Assembly (NCBI GenBank): GCA_025266875.1
Contig: JALLLT010000003.1
Location: 1,240,001 to 1,304,000, forward strand
Origin: Fennellomyces sp. T-0311
Lineage: Eukaryota > Mucoromycota > Mucoromycetes > Mucorales > Lichtheimiaceae
Direction: 5' to 3'
DNA: 64,000 nt
The notes under the pieces were generated by a model, which was given only the letters and a program-made list of their open reading frames with translations, made no database searches and was not told where the DNA came from. Below, one piece after another: positions 47,294-56,746 of the stretch (positions within the stretch are counted from its first letter, which is position 1; the number at the start of each line of letters is the position of its first letter). The position numbers were made by a program, and so were the translations under genes.

Positions 47294-47377
47294 CAGTGGT
47301 CGCTTTATATAACGATATTTTGATATAACGATAATGTTTGGGCTGCACCATCGTATCGTTATATAAAGCGGCCACTG
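47294..47377. mobile_element. 84 bp palindromic pogo/Tc1-like MITE
   Basis: The left end CAGTGGTCGCTTTATATAAC plus GATA (47294-47317) and the reverse complement of the right end (47354-47377) agree at 23 of 24 bases. The element is flanked on both sides by TA (47292-47293, 47378-47379), the target duplication of Tc1/mariner/pogo elements. The inner motif TATAACGATA recurs just inside the left arm (47322-47332). It encodes nothing and would need a transposase in trans. The near-perfect arms suggest recent activity. Confidence 0.85.
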
Positions 47378-47974
47378 TATAAAGCTGATAATGATGCCTA
47401 TCCCCTATACACAAACGTACTTTTCTGAAGAGGATATGTATGATGAAATGATGTAGTGATGCAGTGTCATAGGAGGCGATGTGCACGAGAGTAAAAAAAG
47501 TGATGATACTATGATGACACTTTTGCGTGAAGAAGCAATAGGTATTGATATGCTTTAACAAATGGAGTGTATTCTAGGTCACTGTATCGTAACTGAGCAT
47601 CGTGATACATATCTTACATATTCGGATACATATCCAGAGGGTATCAAAGCAACATCCTTGATAATATTAGCGTGATTTCTAATACCCTATGTAACTGTGA
47701 CGACACGATCCGCAACATCGCTGTTTGAGGTTGGTTCATGAAATGACTGCACATTGATATCAGCCTGTATCTGATTAAAAATAAGCACTTTCCCTTCATA
47801 TTTTATCATTGGTCCGTTGTGCAACAGCAGATTCGTCATTAAAAGTTACAATATGGACCTTTTTTCCCAATAACTTTTTCATACTTGTTCTTTTCCGATG
47901 CACTGTATATATGTTGCATGCGCTCCCTTTACCTTGATCGAGGGGCCTCTACGCTCATTTTGACAAATACGTAC
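47378..47974. other. AT-rich intergenic region
   Basis: About 600 bp with no supported gene. A TATATAT element near 47905-47911 could serve the small frame at 47975. Confidence 0.35.
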
Positions 47975-48127
47975 ATGAGGAACTTCTCTTTAAAGTACCA
48001 AATCAAAGCGTTTATAGTTAGTCTCGCTATGTACGGAGCAACTTGTTCACGGGATAAACACTGTGTCGTTCACATGACCTATTTTGATAGCCGTTCATTA
48101 AATTGTTTCCACGACTGTTGGCGGTAG
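47975..48127 (+). CDS. Possible small secreted cysteine peptide (50 residues)
   Basis: A 51-codon frame begins MRNFSLKYQIKAFIVSLAMY, a basic start followed by a moderately hydrophobic stretch that could be a signal peptide. It ends with a Cys-containing tail with cysteines at 24, 30, 44 and 48 (spacing C-x5-C-x13-C-x3-C, ending CFHDCWR). The spacing differs from the two 57-residue peptides, so it would be a different family. A TATATAT element lies about 65 bp upstream. The hydrophobic core is shorter than usual and there is no second copy in the window; chance is a real alternative. Confidence 0.3.
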   Translation: MRNFSLKYQIKAFIVSLAMYGATCSRDKHCVVHMTYFDSRSLNCFHDCWR

Positions 48128-49191
48128 CTGTTCCATGGTATGGTGCAGAACGTAGCAAGGCATGTATGGGAAAAGACTGTCTTTCGGTATCTACCTGTTT
48201 TAATTAATTGCGGAGAGGAGATCGTGGAGTGCATGAAAAACATCCGGTGACAATGATATCGGGTACGGAGGATCATTGTTAGTGACAAGCATATATAAAA
48301 CTGCAAGATAGAAGCAGCGGCAGCAGCAGTAAGAAGCTATCATCTTGAAATAAATTCTCACAAGCTTCACAGTTAAAGTTTAGTAATTCGGACGATATCA
48401 TGATGACATAACGCATTAGTATCTTGCTTTATAGCAAAGATCATTCGAGCGAATATTACAAAGAAGCGTGAGAAAAGCTTCCACGCTGTACAAGTGCAGA
48501 TTCCTTTGTGTACCTATGCGGCTTACAAATGGTACCATAGAGTGGATGACAAGATGCTTTCGTAATGCTGTCGCGCGTGCTCGGCTGAGTCATGGATTGG
48601 TAACCACGGAATCACACTCATGTCCAGGTGCATAGCAAAGAGACCACGCCAAGCGACGAAGGAAGCAAGAAGGAAAAAAACATATGACCAATCAATATAT
48701 TGATTCCTGAACGTGGCAGAACGAATCGCAATGGTGAGCTGACATCGAAAGTTGGATGGATGGAAAAAAAAAAGTAAACAATATGTTTCAATGAATCGGG
48801 TCGGTATGGAACGGACCGGCGGGAGGGCCCAAAAGAGCAAAAGATAAAAATAGTCGTGTGATTGTGCATGCGAGGATCTCTGTGGAAGGATGAATAAGGA
48901 GGAGGCGATGAAAATGGGGCAAGTGGGCGGCGCATCATCACCCCTAGCTTGTAGAATGGCGCATCATTTATGGATAAACTATCTACGTCACTTTGTTCTG
49001 ACTCATAGTTTTGAAACCGCGTCCAAAGACAGAAAGAGACTGAATTTTTTGCGCACCTCTCTTTTTACTCTTGAAATGAGCTTTGCCTTTTAAAAGCCCT
49101 TTCTCTCACAACTAAACTTCTTCTTCCTGCTCTTTCCACCTGAACTTTCCCCGATGAACATTGTCTGTTATACAACCTATATTATTCAGCA
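48128..49191. other. Intergenic region upstream of the W2-domain gene
   Basis: About 1.06 kb. Minus-strand frames at 48523..48941 reflect an A/G-rich plus strand and show no domain. The last 150 bp are C/T-rich and probably contain the promoter and leader of the gene at 49192. Confidence 0.35.
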
Positions 49192-50667
49192 ATGGCAAGT
49201 TATCCTTGGCAACCCTTCTCCTTATATTTCGGTGTCCGACAAACCGCTCTCCATCGCCGTCTTCCACCATGGGAGCTAATGAAGATCCTGTACGAGCCAT
49301 CCGAAGACAGTGCAAGCAACACATCTTCGTCTTTCGACTCTGTCGATTCCGATCCGCCGCTGAAGCACAAGAGACGAAGCTACCGTCTGCTCCTCCGAGA
49401 AATCCGCCGTCTGCGAGCCGAGAACGACGGTCTGCGCAAGATGGTAGACACCATCAAGCAGGATTTGCGGTTCGAACGAGAAAGTCGTCAGATCTCTGAA
49501 CGGTGCCATCAAAAATACTACAACGAGTCATCCGATCGACAAGAAGCATTAGAGGTCGATGTGATGGACAAGGAAAAGGAGATCCAAGACTTGAAGCAGC
49601 GTCTGGCCAGCCTGGAATCCACATCGCCCACGCCCGTCTTGACCAAAAGTGCGTCGTTTTCCCGTTGGGGATGTTTTGATTTCGACGACGACGACGAATT
49701 GTTTTGTCAACCTGTTATGGGCGAGTCTGCCGCCCCCGATCCACTTTCCATTCCGCGGTCCGATTATTGCATGAGCTCCAGCGAAGAGGAGGAGGAGGAC
49801 GACGACGACGATGAGGACGACGGCCAATCCGACGACGAAAAGTTTGAACAGCTGGCCACATCCTACCTTCAACAGGCCATCCTGTCAAAATTGACCAGTG
49901 CACGTGCCAATCTGGAGCTGGACGACCTGATGCTCAAGTACGATCCCTCCCCGGCCGTCGTATTGCGTATGCTGGCGTCGTCCTTTGTCATCTGGGTCAA
50001 CAATGTGGTCACACCCGACTCAACCAATGTCGTCAAGCAATTGGCCAACGATGTGACCGAAGGCTTCCTAAGCTTCTGGAAGGCCATCCTGGAGAAGCAT
50101 GTGCATGACGATGCCGACCAGTACCAATTCCTGAACGAGGCCGAACGGATCCTTGACACACATTCCCTGATCGTTGAGAACTTCCATAGACTCCTGATCA
50201 TGCTCTACAAGTATGATATCATCGACGGCGATGCAATTACCCACTGGTGGCACGAAAACACCCAAGATGCCGTGGCTCGTCGCCTGCGCAGCGTGACGCA
50301 ATCATTCGCTCAGTGGCTCGACGAGGACGAGGAAGACGAGGATGAGGATGACGACAACATGACTGACGACATGGCTGAAGAAGATAAAGATCATCATGAG
50401 GATGACGATCACGAAATCGAATTGGAAATCAGCAGTGACAGCGACACGGTGATTGACCAGGGCGATACGCTCAGCAATCTGCTTGAAGAAGACCGCCAAT
50501 ACTGTGCATGCCAGTTCGAGCCCACCAACACCAAAACCAACCATACCACCCCCTCTGCACATATTCAACCTCCCGAGCAATCGGGGTCCTGTAAATGCGA
50601 CATTACATACACACCTCCACATACAGCGGAAAAGAAGCCCAAGAAGACCGTCCGCATCCTGTTGTAA
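49192..50667 (+). CDS. Coiled-coil protein with a W2 (eIF2B-epsilon/eIF5-type) domain
   Basis: A 491-residue single-exon protein. Residues about 60-145 form a charged coiled coil (RLLLREIRRLRAENDGLRKM onward). An acidic run (EEEEEDDDDDEDD) comes next, and residues about 220-390 read like the HEAT-type W2 domain of eIF2B-epsilon: LSKLTSARANLELDDLMLKY, FLSFWKAILEKHV, LIMLYKYDIIDGDAITHWW and FAQWLDEDEEDEDED with the aromatic/acidic end typical of W2. The nucleotidyltransferase and hexapeptide parts of eIF2B-epsilon are absent, so it is not that subunit. A C-terminal tail has several Cys (CAC, CKC). It may bind translation factors, by inference. The start could also be the in-frame ATG at 49279. 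Confidence 0.85.
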   Translation: MASYPWQPFSLYFGVRQTALHRRLPPWELMKILYEPSEDSASNTSSSFDSVDSDPPLKHKRRSYRLLLREIRRLRAENDGLRKMVDTIKQDLRFERESRQISERCHQKYYNESSDRQEALEVDVMDKEKEIQDLKQRLASLESTSPTPVLTKSASFSRWGCFDFDDDDELFCQPVMGESAAPDPLSIPRSDYCMSSSEEEEEDDDDDEDDGQSDDEKFEQLATSYLQQAILSKLTSARANLELDDLMLKYDPSPAVVLRMLASSFVIWVNNVVTPDSTNVVKQLANDVTEGFLSFWKAILEKHVHDDADQYQFLNEAERILDTHSLIVENFHRLLIMLYKYDIIDGDAITHWWHENTQDAVARRLRSVTQSFAQWLDEDEEDEDEDDDNMTDDMAEEDKDHHEDDDHEIELEISSDSDTVIDQGDTLSNLLEEDRQYCACQFEPTNTKTNHTTPSAHIQPPEQSGSCKCDITYTPPHTAEKKPKKTVRILL

Positions 50668-50745
50668 ATAAATATATCACCTACATTAGCCTACATCTCT
50701 CCTGTTAAATAAATCCTAGTCCACTATCCAAAACACACCGCGCGG

Positions 50746-51045
50746 ATGACCGGCGGCACGGTGGCAACGGTGGCGCCGTGCTGCTCTTTGTATATAAAGA
50801 ACGAGGCAGAACGTGTGATGGAAACCAATCGAAGCATGCCCTTCATCTGGATCTACGAAGTCGACCCCGAGCATTGGCTCCCCTTCGACCTTCAGACGAG
50901 CAACACCATCGAAGTCCTGTGGCGGAACGGAGCAACAGCCACATTCTTCATGCCGTGCTTCAACGCAATAGGGTGCGTATACCCCGTTCAGGGCTTCATC
51001 ATGGTCCGGAACTCACGCTACACAATCGCACGCGACGGCTGCTAG
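50746..51045 (+). CDS. Small WWE-like domain protein
   Basis: A short protein starting only 78 bp after the W2 gene. The core (FIWIYEVDPEHWLPFDLQTS, then NTIEVLWRNG, FIMVRNSRYTIARDG) follows the WWE pattern: two spaced aromatic Trp positions, a pfd/ns stretch, an E-W pair and a closing basic/aromatic strand. WWE domains bind poly(ADP-ribose) or act in ubiquitin ligases. The start is uncertain: the first ATG (50746) gives 99 residues, but TATATAAAG at 50791-50799 lies inside that frame and would fit starts at 50818 (75 residues) or 50836 (69 residues). Either way nearly the whole protein is this one domain, which is unusual; WWE normally sits within larger proteins. Confidence 0.6.
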   Translation: MTGGTVATVAPCCSLYIKNEAERVMETNRSMPFIWIYEVDPEHWLPFDLQTSNTIEVLWRNGATATFFMPCFNAIGCVYPVQGFIMVRNSRYTIARDGC

Positions 51046-51229
51046 ACAACAATAGAAAATGGAGACACTTTGGCCATGTATATTCTTTTTTTCTCCACAC
51101 TGCACGATGGGAGAGAGAAGGCAATTTTTTGATGTTGCGAATGTAAAAAAAAGGTGCGATGAAGGGCGAAAGAAGAAAAAATTAAATACAGTCGTGGAAG
51201 AGAGGGGGAAACGCAAAGTGAACTTTTTT

Positions 51230-52235
51230 TTACTGGCTCCAGTAGGGCTGCTGCCGACCCATAGGTGATGGCTGTTGAGCAGACGGCGCTTGCTGTTGCT
51301 GCTGCTGCTGCTGTCCTGGCTGCTGCTGCTGGAAGTGAGGAAAGTGTTGCTGAGGATACTGCTGCTGGTACGGGAACGAGTGCCCGCCAAAGTAGTTGCC
51401 GGGATTCACCGCCTGCTGGTACGGCTGCTGCTGCGGCTGCTGCTGATGGCCATTGCTTGGACCCGCCGCGTTGGTTGCAGACTTATTCACGTCTGCCTTA
51501 CCGGCCTGCTGCTGGTTGGGTGCCTGCTGCTGCTGCTGAGCTTGCTGAGGCTGCTGGTTGCCCAGAAAGCCGGGCAACTGCTGCTGGTATGGTTTTTGAT
51601 AATCATGCAATCCTCCCATGCCGCCCAAATGATGCAAACCAGCCATATCATCGTAACCACTGGCGCTCGACTGTCCGTACATGTTTTGCGAGTACGGTGA
51701 TCCAGAAGCACCGTAGGGAGACGCCGTGCTGCCGGTGTTGGGCTTGCCAACCGAGTGTTGGTACATGTTGGGATACATGTTCTTGTTCAAAAATGGCTGA
51801 CCATACGCAGATTGCTGGTACGTGAACTGGTTGGGCATGTAGTAGTAAGGATAGTATGGCATGTTGGCAGGGTACATCTGCTGAGCAGCGCCAGGCGTTT
51901 GTGCACCAGAATGCTGTGGCACCGACGCAACGCCATCCTGGTTATGCTTGTCACGTCCTTGGTACGTTCCTGCAGATGTAGCGGATGGGGATTGGCTATA
52001 AGTGGAAGGGTCGTAGTAACCCTAAAATGCAATTGAGTTAGAAAAAAAACATGTCGCGTGGGATCACGTGAAGTCGGTCAACGTACCATTGCTGCAGCAC
52101 GATGAGCCTCTGTGCCATAGATACCGTATTCCGGGAGCGATCCCATTGGGCTGACGCCAAAGCCGGACAGGTTGGCAGGGTGTTGGTTAGGCAAGTAAGA
52201 ACTGTAACCAGAGGCAAGCTGATCCACGCCGAACA

Positions 52236-52278
<43 letters not shown>

Positions 52279-53972
52279 TGGCTGCTGTTGAACATGAGTT
52301 TGCTGTGGCTGTGCTTGCTGTGCAGAAGCTTCCTGTTGAGGCTGCTGGGGTTGTTGAGGTTGCTGCTGTTGGGGTTGTTGCTTCAAAGGAGCGCTTCCAA
52401 ACGCGTCACCATAGCGCTCCTGGTTCTCTGGAACAGCCTCTTCTTGGTCTCTGCAACTCCTGTTTAATGACTCACACACGCAACAACAAAAAGCACGCGT
52501 CGTTTTACCTGTTGTTCTCGGTTTGCACAGTGGTCTTTGCAATCTCGACCGTTTCTGCCGTGTTGTCATCGAGATTCAAGCTACCAAACTTGACACCAAT
52601 GGTGCTGAGAGACGCACTGTTGTTAGGCAATACAACGGGAGCGTCCTGCTTCAAGCGACGGGCCGTCGAGGACTTCCTGGTGACGGTTTCTTCCTGAGGT
52701 TCAGGCTCGTTCTCGGCAGGCTTCTCTGTCTCCTTGGTTTCAGTCTCCTCAACAGCAGCTGGTTTAGCCGATGGCTCCTCCCACAGATCATTGGCAGCAG
52801 TTGTAGCGGCAGGCGCGTTCCATTCGTCCGTTGCAGGCTCATTCCATGCATCCTTTGCAGCTGGCTCCTCCCAGCTATCCTTGGCGGGCTCTTCATTTTG
52901 AGCAGCAGAAGCAGCAGGTTCATCCCACGAATCGTTTGGTGCGTCCCATCCACTCTTCTCTGTGCTCTCAGGCTCCTGTTTCTGCGGTTCTGGCTCGGCC
53001 TTGGGTTGTGTTCTGCAGGCAAAAATGAGTTTCTCATTGCATTCTGAGGGCACTACGACACTTACTTGAGTAGGCTAGCCCATGTTTTAGGTGGTTCAGA
53101 TGACGTGGGTTGTGATGCTGCTGCTGTGGTTGACGCTGCTTTAGTTTCTGCTTCTGGTTCAGGCCCAGTGCTGTCCCATCCGCTGGAAGTGTTTACTGGC
53201 GCATCCCATCCCCCGGCAGCTTCGGTCGTAGTAGTCGTAGTGGTAGTGGTGTTGTTGGTGGCACCCCAAGAGTCATCAGCGTTCACTTTGCTAGAGGCGA
53301 TGGATGCCCACGAATCGCCGTCCGGCTTGAACGATGTGGTAGTTGGTGGAGCGGTGCCCCATGTTGCTGCTTGTACGTGCGGGCCAGTGTGGTTATTCGA
53401 TTGTCGCGGCCCAGCACGCGAGCCATGCCCACCACCACGACCTCCTTTGCAAAAAATAACATACGCGTCAGCTCAGATACAAAAAGCCAGAAATTAAAAG
53501 CGAAAGCACATACCTCTTCTAGATCGGTCATTGTTGCCTCTGTATGACTGTGGCCGTTCTGGGCGATGTGCATTTTGTGCAGGTGCCGGCGTGGCGGTGG
53601 TAGTGGTGGTGGCCGCCGCTTGCTTGGCTTTTTGTGCCGCTGCCTCTTTCTTTGACTTTTTGCTTTTCACCTCACCCCATTGAGACACATGGCCTGCCAG
53701 ACGTTGTGGAATGAGCACCTGCGCTTGCAATACTATGCCCATAAACACATACCTTCACTGATTCGGTCTACTGCTAGTTCGAGATCCCCGTCTGCCTCTT
53801 GAATGGCAAACAAGAGATCATCGTCTGACCAATCTGTGAATAGCTCTCTGAGCGTGGATAGCTGTGAGCCGTATTTCGATTTGAGCTTTTTCAAATCAGA
53901 TTGTTCGGACGAGCCAAAGGATCTGTCTCCAGCTGTCATAGATTGTGTGGAGCGTGATCCGTGCGAAGTCAT
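51230..53972 (-). CDS. DEF1: RNA polymerase II degradation factor Def1 (CUE domain, Gln-rich)
   Basis: Def1 recruits the elongin ubiquitin ligase to stalled RNA polymerase II so that Rpb1 is degraded. Six exons (53972..53753, 53693..53514, 53444..53066, 53012..52509, 52450..52087, 52021..51230), introns of 53-69 bp, 812 residues. The CUE ubiquitin-binding domain is at residues about 28-73 ([20 protein letters not shown], with the LELAVDRI helix). After a basic linker ([18 protein letters not shown]) come Trp-containing acidic repeats ([21 protein letters not shown]), then long Gln-rich stretches including a pure Gln run, then a Tyr/Gln/Pro-rich C-terminus. This order matches yeast Def1, whose Gln-rich tail is trimmed to allow nuclear entry. 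Confidence 0.9.
52237..52280. repeat. CAG/CAA (poly-Gln) trinucleotide run in DEF1
   Basis: On the minus strand this reads as a pure run of Gln codons in exon 5 of DEF1. It mixes CAG with CAA, so it is partly interrupted and less prone to slippage than a pure CAG array. Confidence 0.8.
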
Positions 53973-54179
53973 TAAGCTTTGTGATTTTAATCTGCAAAGC
54001 GAAAGAAAGGCGGTTGTGTTAGACAGGCTGAATATAAAGCCATCAGAAACAAGGGATGCATTACGTGTCTTTTTGAATCCTTCTTTTTTTCCCTTCCCTC
54101 TCCTTTAATTGTCACAAGAAAATGTCACGAAGAAAAAAGAAGAACAGCAACAAAAACCAATCGCATGCGTCTAAAATTT

Positions 54180-55488
54180 CTATGATGGCACGGCGGAGTA
54201 CCGAACGGGCTGCTGTGACGGCAAGAGACCTGTCGACTCGTTTGCTTGCTCGTCCTCATGAAGCAGGCCCTCGGCAACCGTCTCTTCTTGTATCGTTCCA
54301 GAGCCTCGTCGCCATGACAGACATATCACGCCGCCGATCGTTACCGCAACCCCCAGCATCACGCACAAGAGCTGCCACCACCGCAGTCGGTCCCACTGAT
54401 CGTAGTAGACCAGCCCGTTGAACAGACACGACACGTTGAATGCGCAGAACGACAATGGAATCAGTATCACCGTGTCACAAAGACGCAAACCTTTGTTCAG
54501 ATAATACAACTATGCATCACAATGAGGTCAATCACGCCGCATGATAATGAAAACCCATTTTCCGTCTACCTGCAGGATGGCTGTTGTTATTGTCATAACA
54601 ACCAAAATCCAGGTCCAAGCATGATGAAGTTGGTCTTCACCGTAGATGATGCTCAGAATAAACAGCTCGAGCCCGCTTTTGGCGAATAAAAGGCTCTGGC
54701 TGCTGACGTTTCCTGAAAGAACGCCATAACTTCATCTTATATTGGCATTATTGAAAAGCAACCAGCAAAGAGACACGTTTACCTGACGCCAATGTACATT
54801 TTGAGATCGGCCATACTGATCCATTGGCCCAGTAGCTTGCGATCGGCAGGGTCCAACTGTTCTTCGTGCTGTTCAATCTCGTTGTAGCGGTACTCGAGAT
54901 AGTGAGTGGATATCATGGTGATCAGAATGAACGATTCCAGAATGCTAAAATAGATGATGAATGCCGGCTTTTTGTACAGCTCGATCAAGTCCTCCAGGCT
55001 ATGGTTGGGCTCTTGAATGGCTCCAAACATGCCCACCAAGAGAGCACCAATGATAATAAGCAACGTTCCTAATCATCCCTTAATTACTCTATCTTATTTT
55101 ATTCTGAAACGCTCAAATGATAAAGTATACCCCATATGCTGAGTCGCGTGAACGGATCTCCCAGCACCAGTCGAGCTGCAATTGCGTTAAATACAAGATT
55201 CATCGCTCCAATAGGGGCCAATATCACCACAGGCAAATACCCGATGGAGAATACCGACCCCGTAATGTTGGCCGTCAGGTATGTAACGAAACTGACCACC
55301 CACAGTGGCCGCCGGAACGAATGCTTTCGCAGTTCGCGAGGGTATATTTGATCGTTAATAATATGTGATTTCCGTTGAAACGCCATTGCAAATGCTTGAA
55401 TGAGATTTGTGATGAGGGAGATCCCAATGCCGATCCAAAATGATGCATCATATGTGTATATCGTTAACGAGTAATCTATGAAGTTCAT
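54180..55488 (-). CDS. NIPA-type magnesium transporter
   Basis: A nine-helix membrane protein of the NIPA (Mg_trans_NIPA) family, which imports Mg2+ in animals; the fungal substrate is inferred. Four exons: 55488..55131, 55068..54783, 54729..54570, 54509..54180; 377 residues. Landmarks: the first helix FWIGIGISLITNLIQAFAMA, VFSIGYLPVVILAPIGAMNLV, NAIAARLVLGDPFTRLSIWG, TLLIIIGALLVGMFG, SGNVSSQSLLFAKSGLELF, and the last helices ending in GVAVTIGGVICLSWRRGSG. The intron 2 acceptor is an AAG at 54730-54732, needed to give YGVLSGNVSSQ. I start at MNFIDYSL (55488); an upstream in-frame ATG at 55545 adds a stretch read from a poly-T leader and is less likely. The C-terminal tail is acidic and polar. 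Confidence 0.88.
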
Positions 55489-56532
55489 AATGTACGACGG
55501 GTAGAAAAAAAAAGGTAATATCGGCAGAGAGAAAAAGCACCGCATGAATATTACTACCGCAATTAGTTGAGGAGGTAACTTTTCCTTGGCAGTACACCAC
55601 GCCCGAGGAGTTTTTTTTTTAAGACGTCAGAAGTGGTGTCGACCCGTGTCACTTGACAGCGATTGCTAATTATAGTGGGACCTGAAACTGTCTTTTCGCA
55701 TTACTAGACTTTAACCATCATCGCCATGATAGACTCTGTTATACTTATAAAAGGATGTCTATAGTGATAATTGGGAAGTTCGAGAGGTGAAGCAAAATTG
55801 ATATGCATATATGTAGTCGCCATATACTACTACATAAAGCTCGTTTATTCGCCTCACTGCGTTGCATAAAGAACTAACTGGTCAAACAGTTCTTGAAAAC
55901 AAGATACAAGTGTTGATGAGACGTGTCAAGCGCATACTCCCCCCTCATTTACTACGCAGTATGCTCTTGAATGAGTGCGTAAGTTGAGTCAGATGAAAAG
56001 TTGTATTGTTAGCGTTGTTGGTTTATATGTTTCGTATAGAACGATTAGCCATCAATTGAAACTCTCCAAATACGAGATTAGCAATTTAAGAATTCCACAA
56101 CAGCATCTAATTATGAGCTTCAGTACGTATTGAATCATGGAATTAGTTCATTAGCAGGCATTCACTCCTTCTGCCCATCCTCGTTATCATCACCTGCAGT
56201 TAGACAGCGTGAGCTCTCTAACAGATTTCTGGCAGTGCATACAATACTGTGTTTTCATCATTCTTGAGCGTAATACCAAAAATTTTTGTATTGCCAAAAA
56301 AAGGCCTACAGGATCCAACGTAAAGGCTTCTATATATAATGATGAGATATACGATTTTTCATCAGACGTATGCACAGGCATCTCTTCGCTCCAACATATC
56401 AGTGCTAATTTATCAGCGTCATCTCACTGGTATATAGGCAAGTTTTTTATTTTCATACGAGGTACTGCGAAACGTACAGTTATACGCTAACACTACTTAT
56501 AAAATCTAATTATATCCGTACATTATGTGCAA
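55489..56532. other. AT-rich intergenic region
   Basis: About 1 kb with no gene supported. Short frames at 56190..56490 on both strands lack any protein character. Confidence 0.35.
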
Positions 56533-56706
56533 TTAGGAGCAGACGCATTTACCGAGGCCAAATCCAAGGCCGCCGGGGGTTTCGTAACGGCAGTTGGCTC
56601 CAAGTTCTTCGGCTAAGGTACAGGGACCAGGATGACTTTCTGCAGCAGAGACAGCAGAGAAAAACAAGAGAGCCATGGAAGCAACAAGAGGAATCGAGAA
56701 ACGCAT
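56533..56706 (-). CDS. Small secreted cysteine peptide, copy B (57 residues)
   Basis: A 58-codon frame, the same length as the gene at 25385. It starts MRFSIPLVASMALLFFSAVS, a clear signal peptide with an ASA-type cleavage site (likely after residue 21). The mature part has about 36 residues and four cysteines at 29, 39, 54 and 56: spacing C-x9-C-x14-C-x-C, ending KCVCS, against C-x8-C-x14-C-x-C in copy A. Between Cys 2 and Cys 3 lies a Gly-rich GGLGFGLG stretch. Apart from the signal peptide and cysteines the two sequences have diverged. The peptide should be exported with two disulfides. No activity can be assigned. Confidence 0.75.
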   Translation of the reverse strand: MRFSIPLVASMALLFFSAVSAAESHPGPCTLAEELGANCRYETPGGLGFGLGKCVCS

Positions 56707-56737
56707 TATAGAAAAACGCTGTGTAACGAGAAGAATA

Positions 56738-56746
56738 AGCTTTTAT
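56738..56746 (-). promoter_or_regulatory. TATA box of small secreted peptide copy B
   Basis: On the minus strand ATTATAAAAG lies about 35-40 bp before the ATG at 56706. Copy A also has a TATAAAAG element. Confidence 0.55.

Noticed and set aside
48523..48941. Minus-strand frames of about 105 codons
   Set aside because: They mirror an A/G-rich tract on the plus strand and have no protein-like features.
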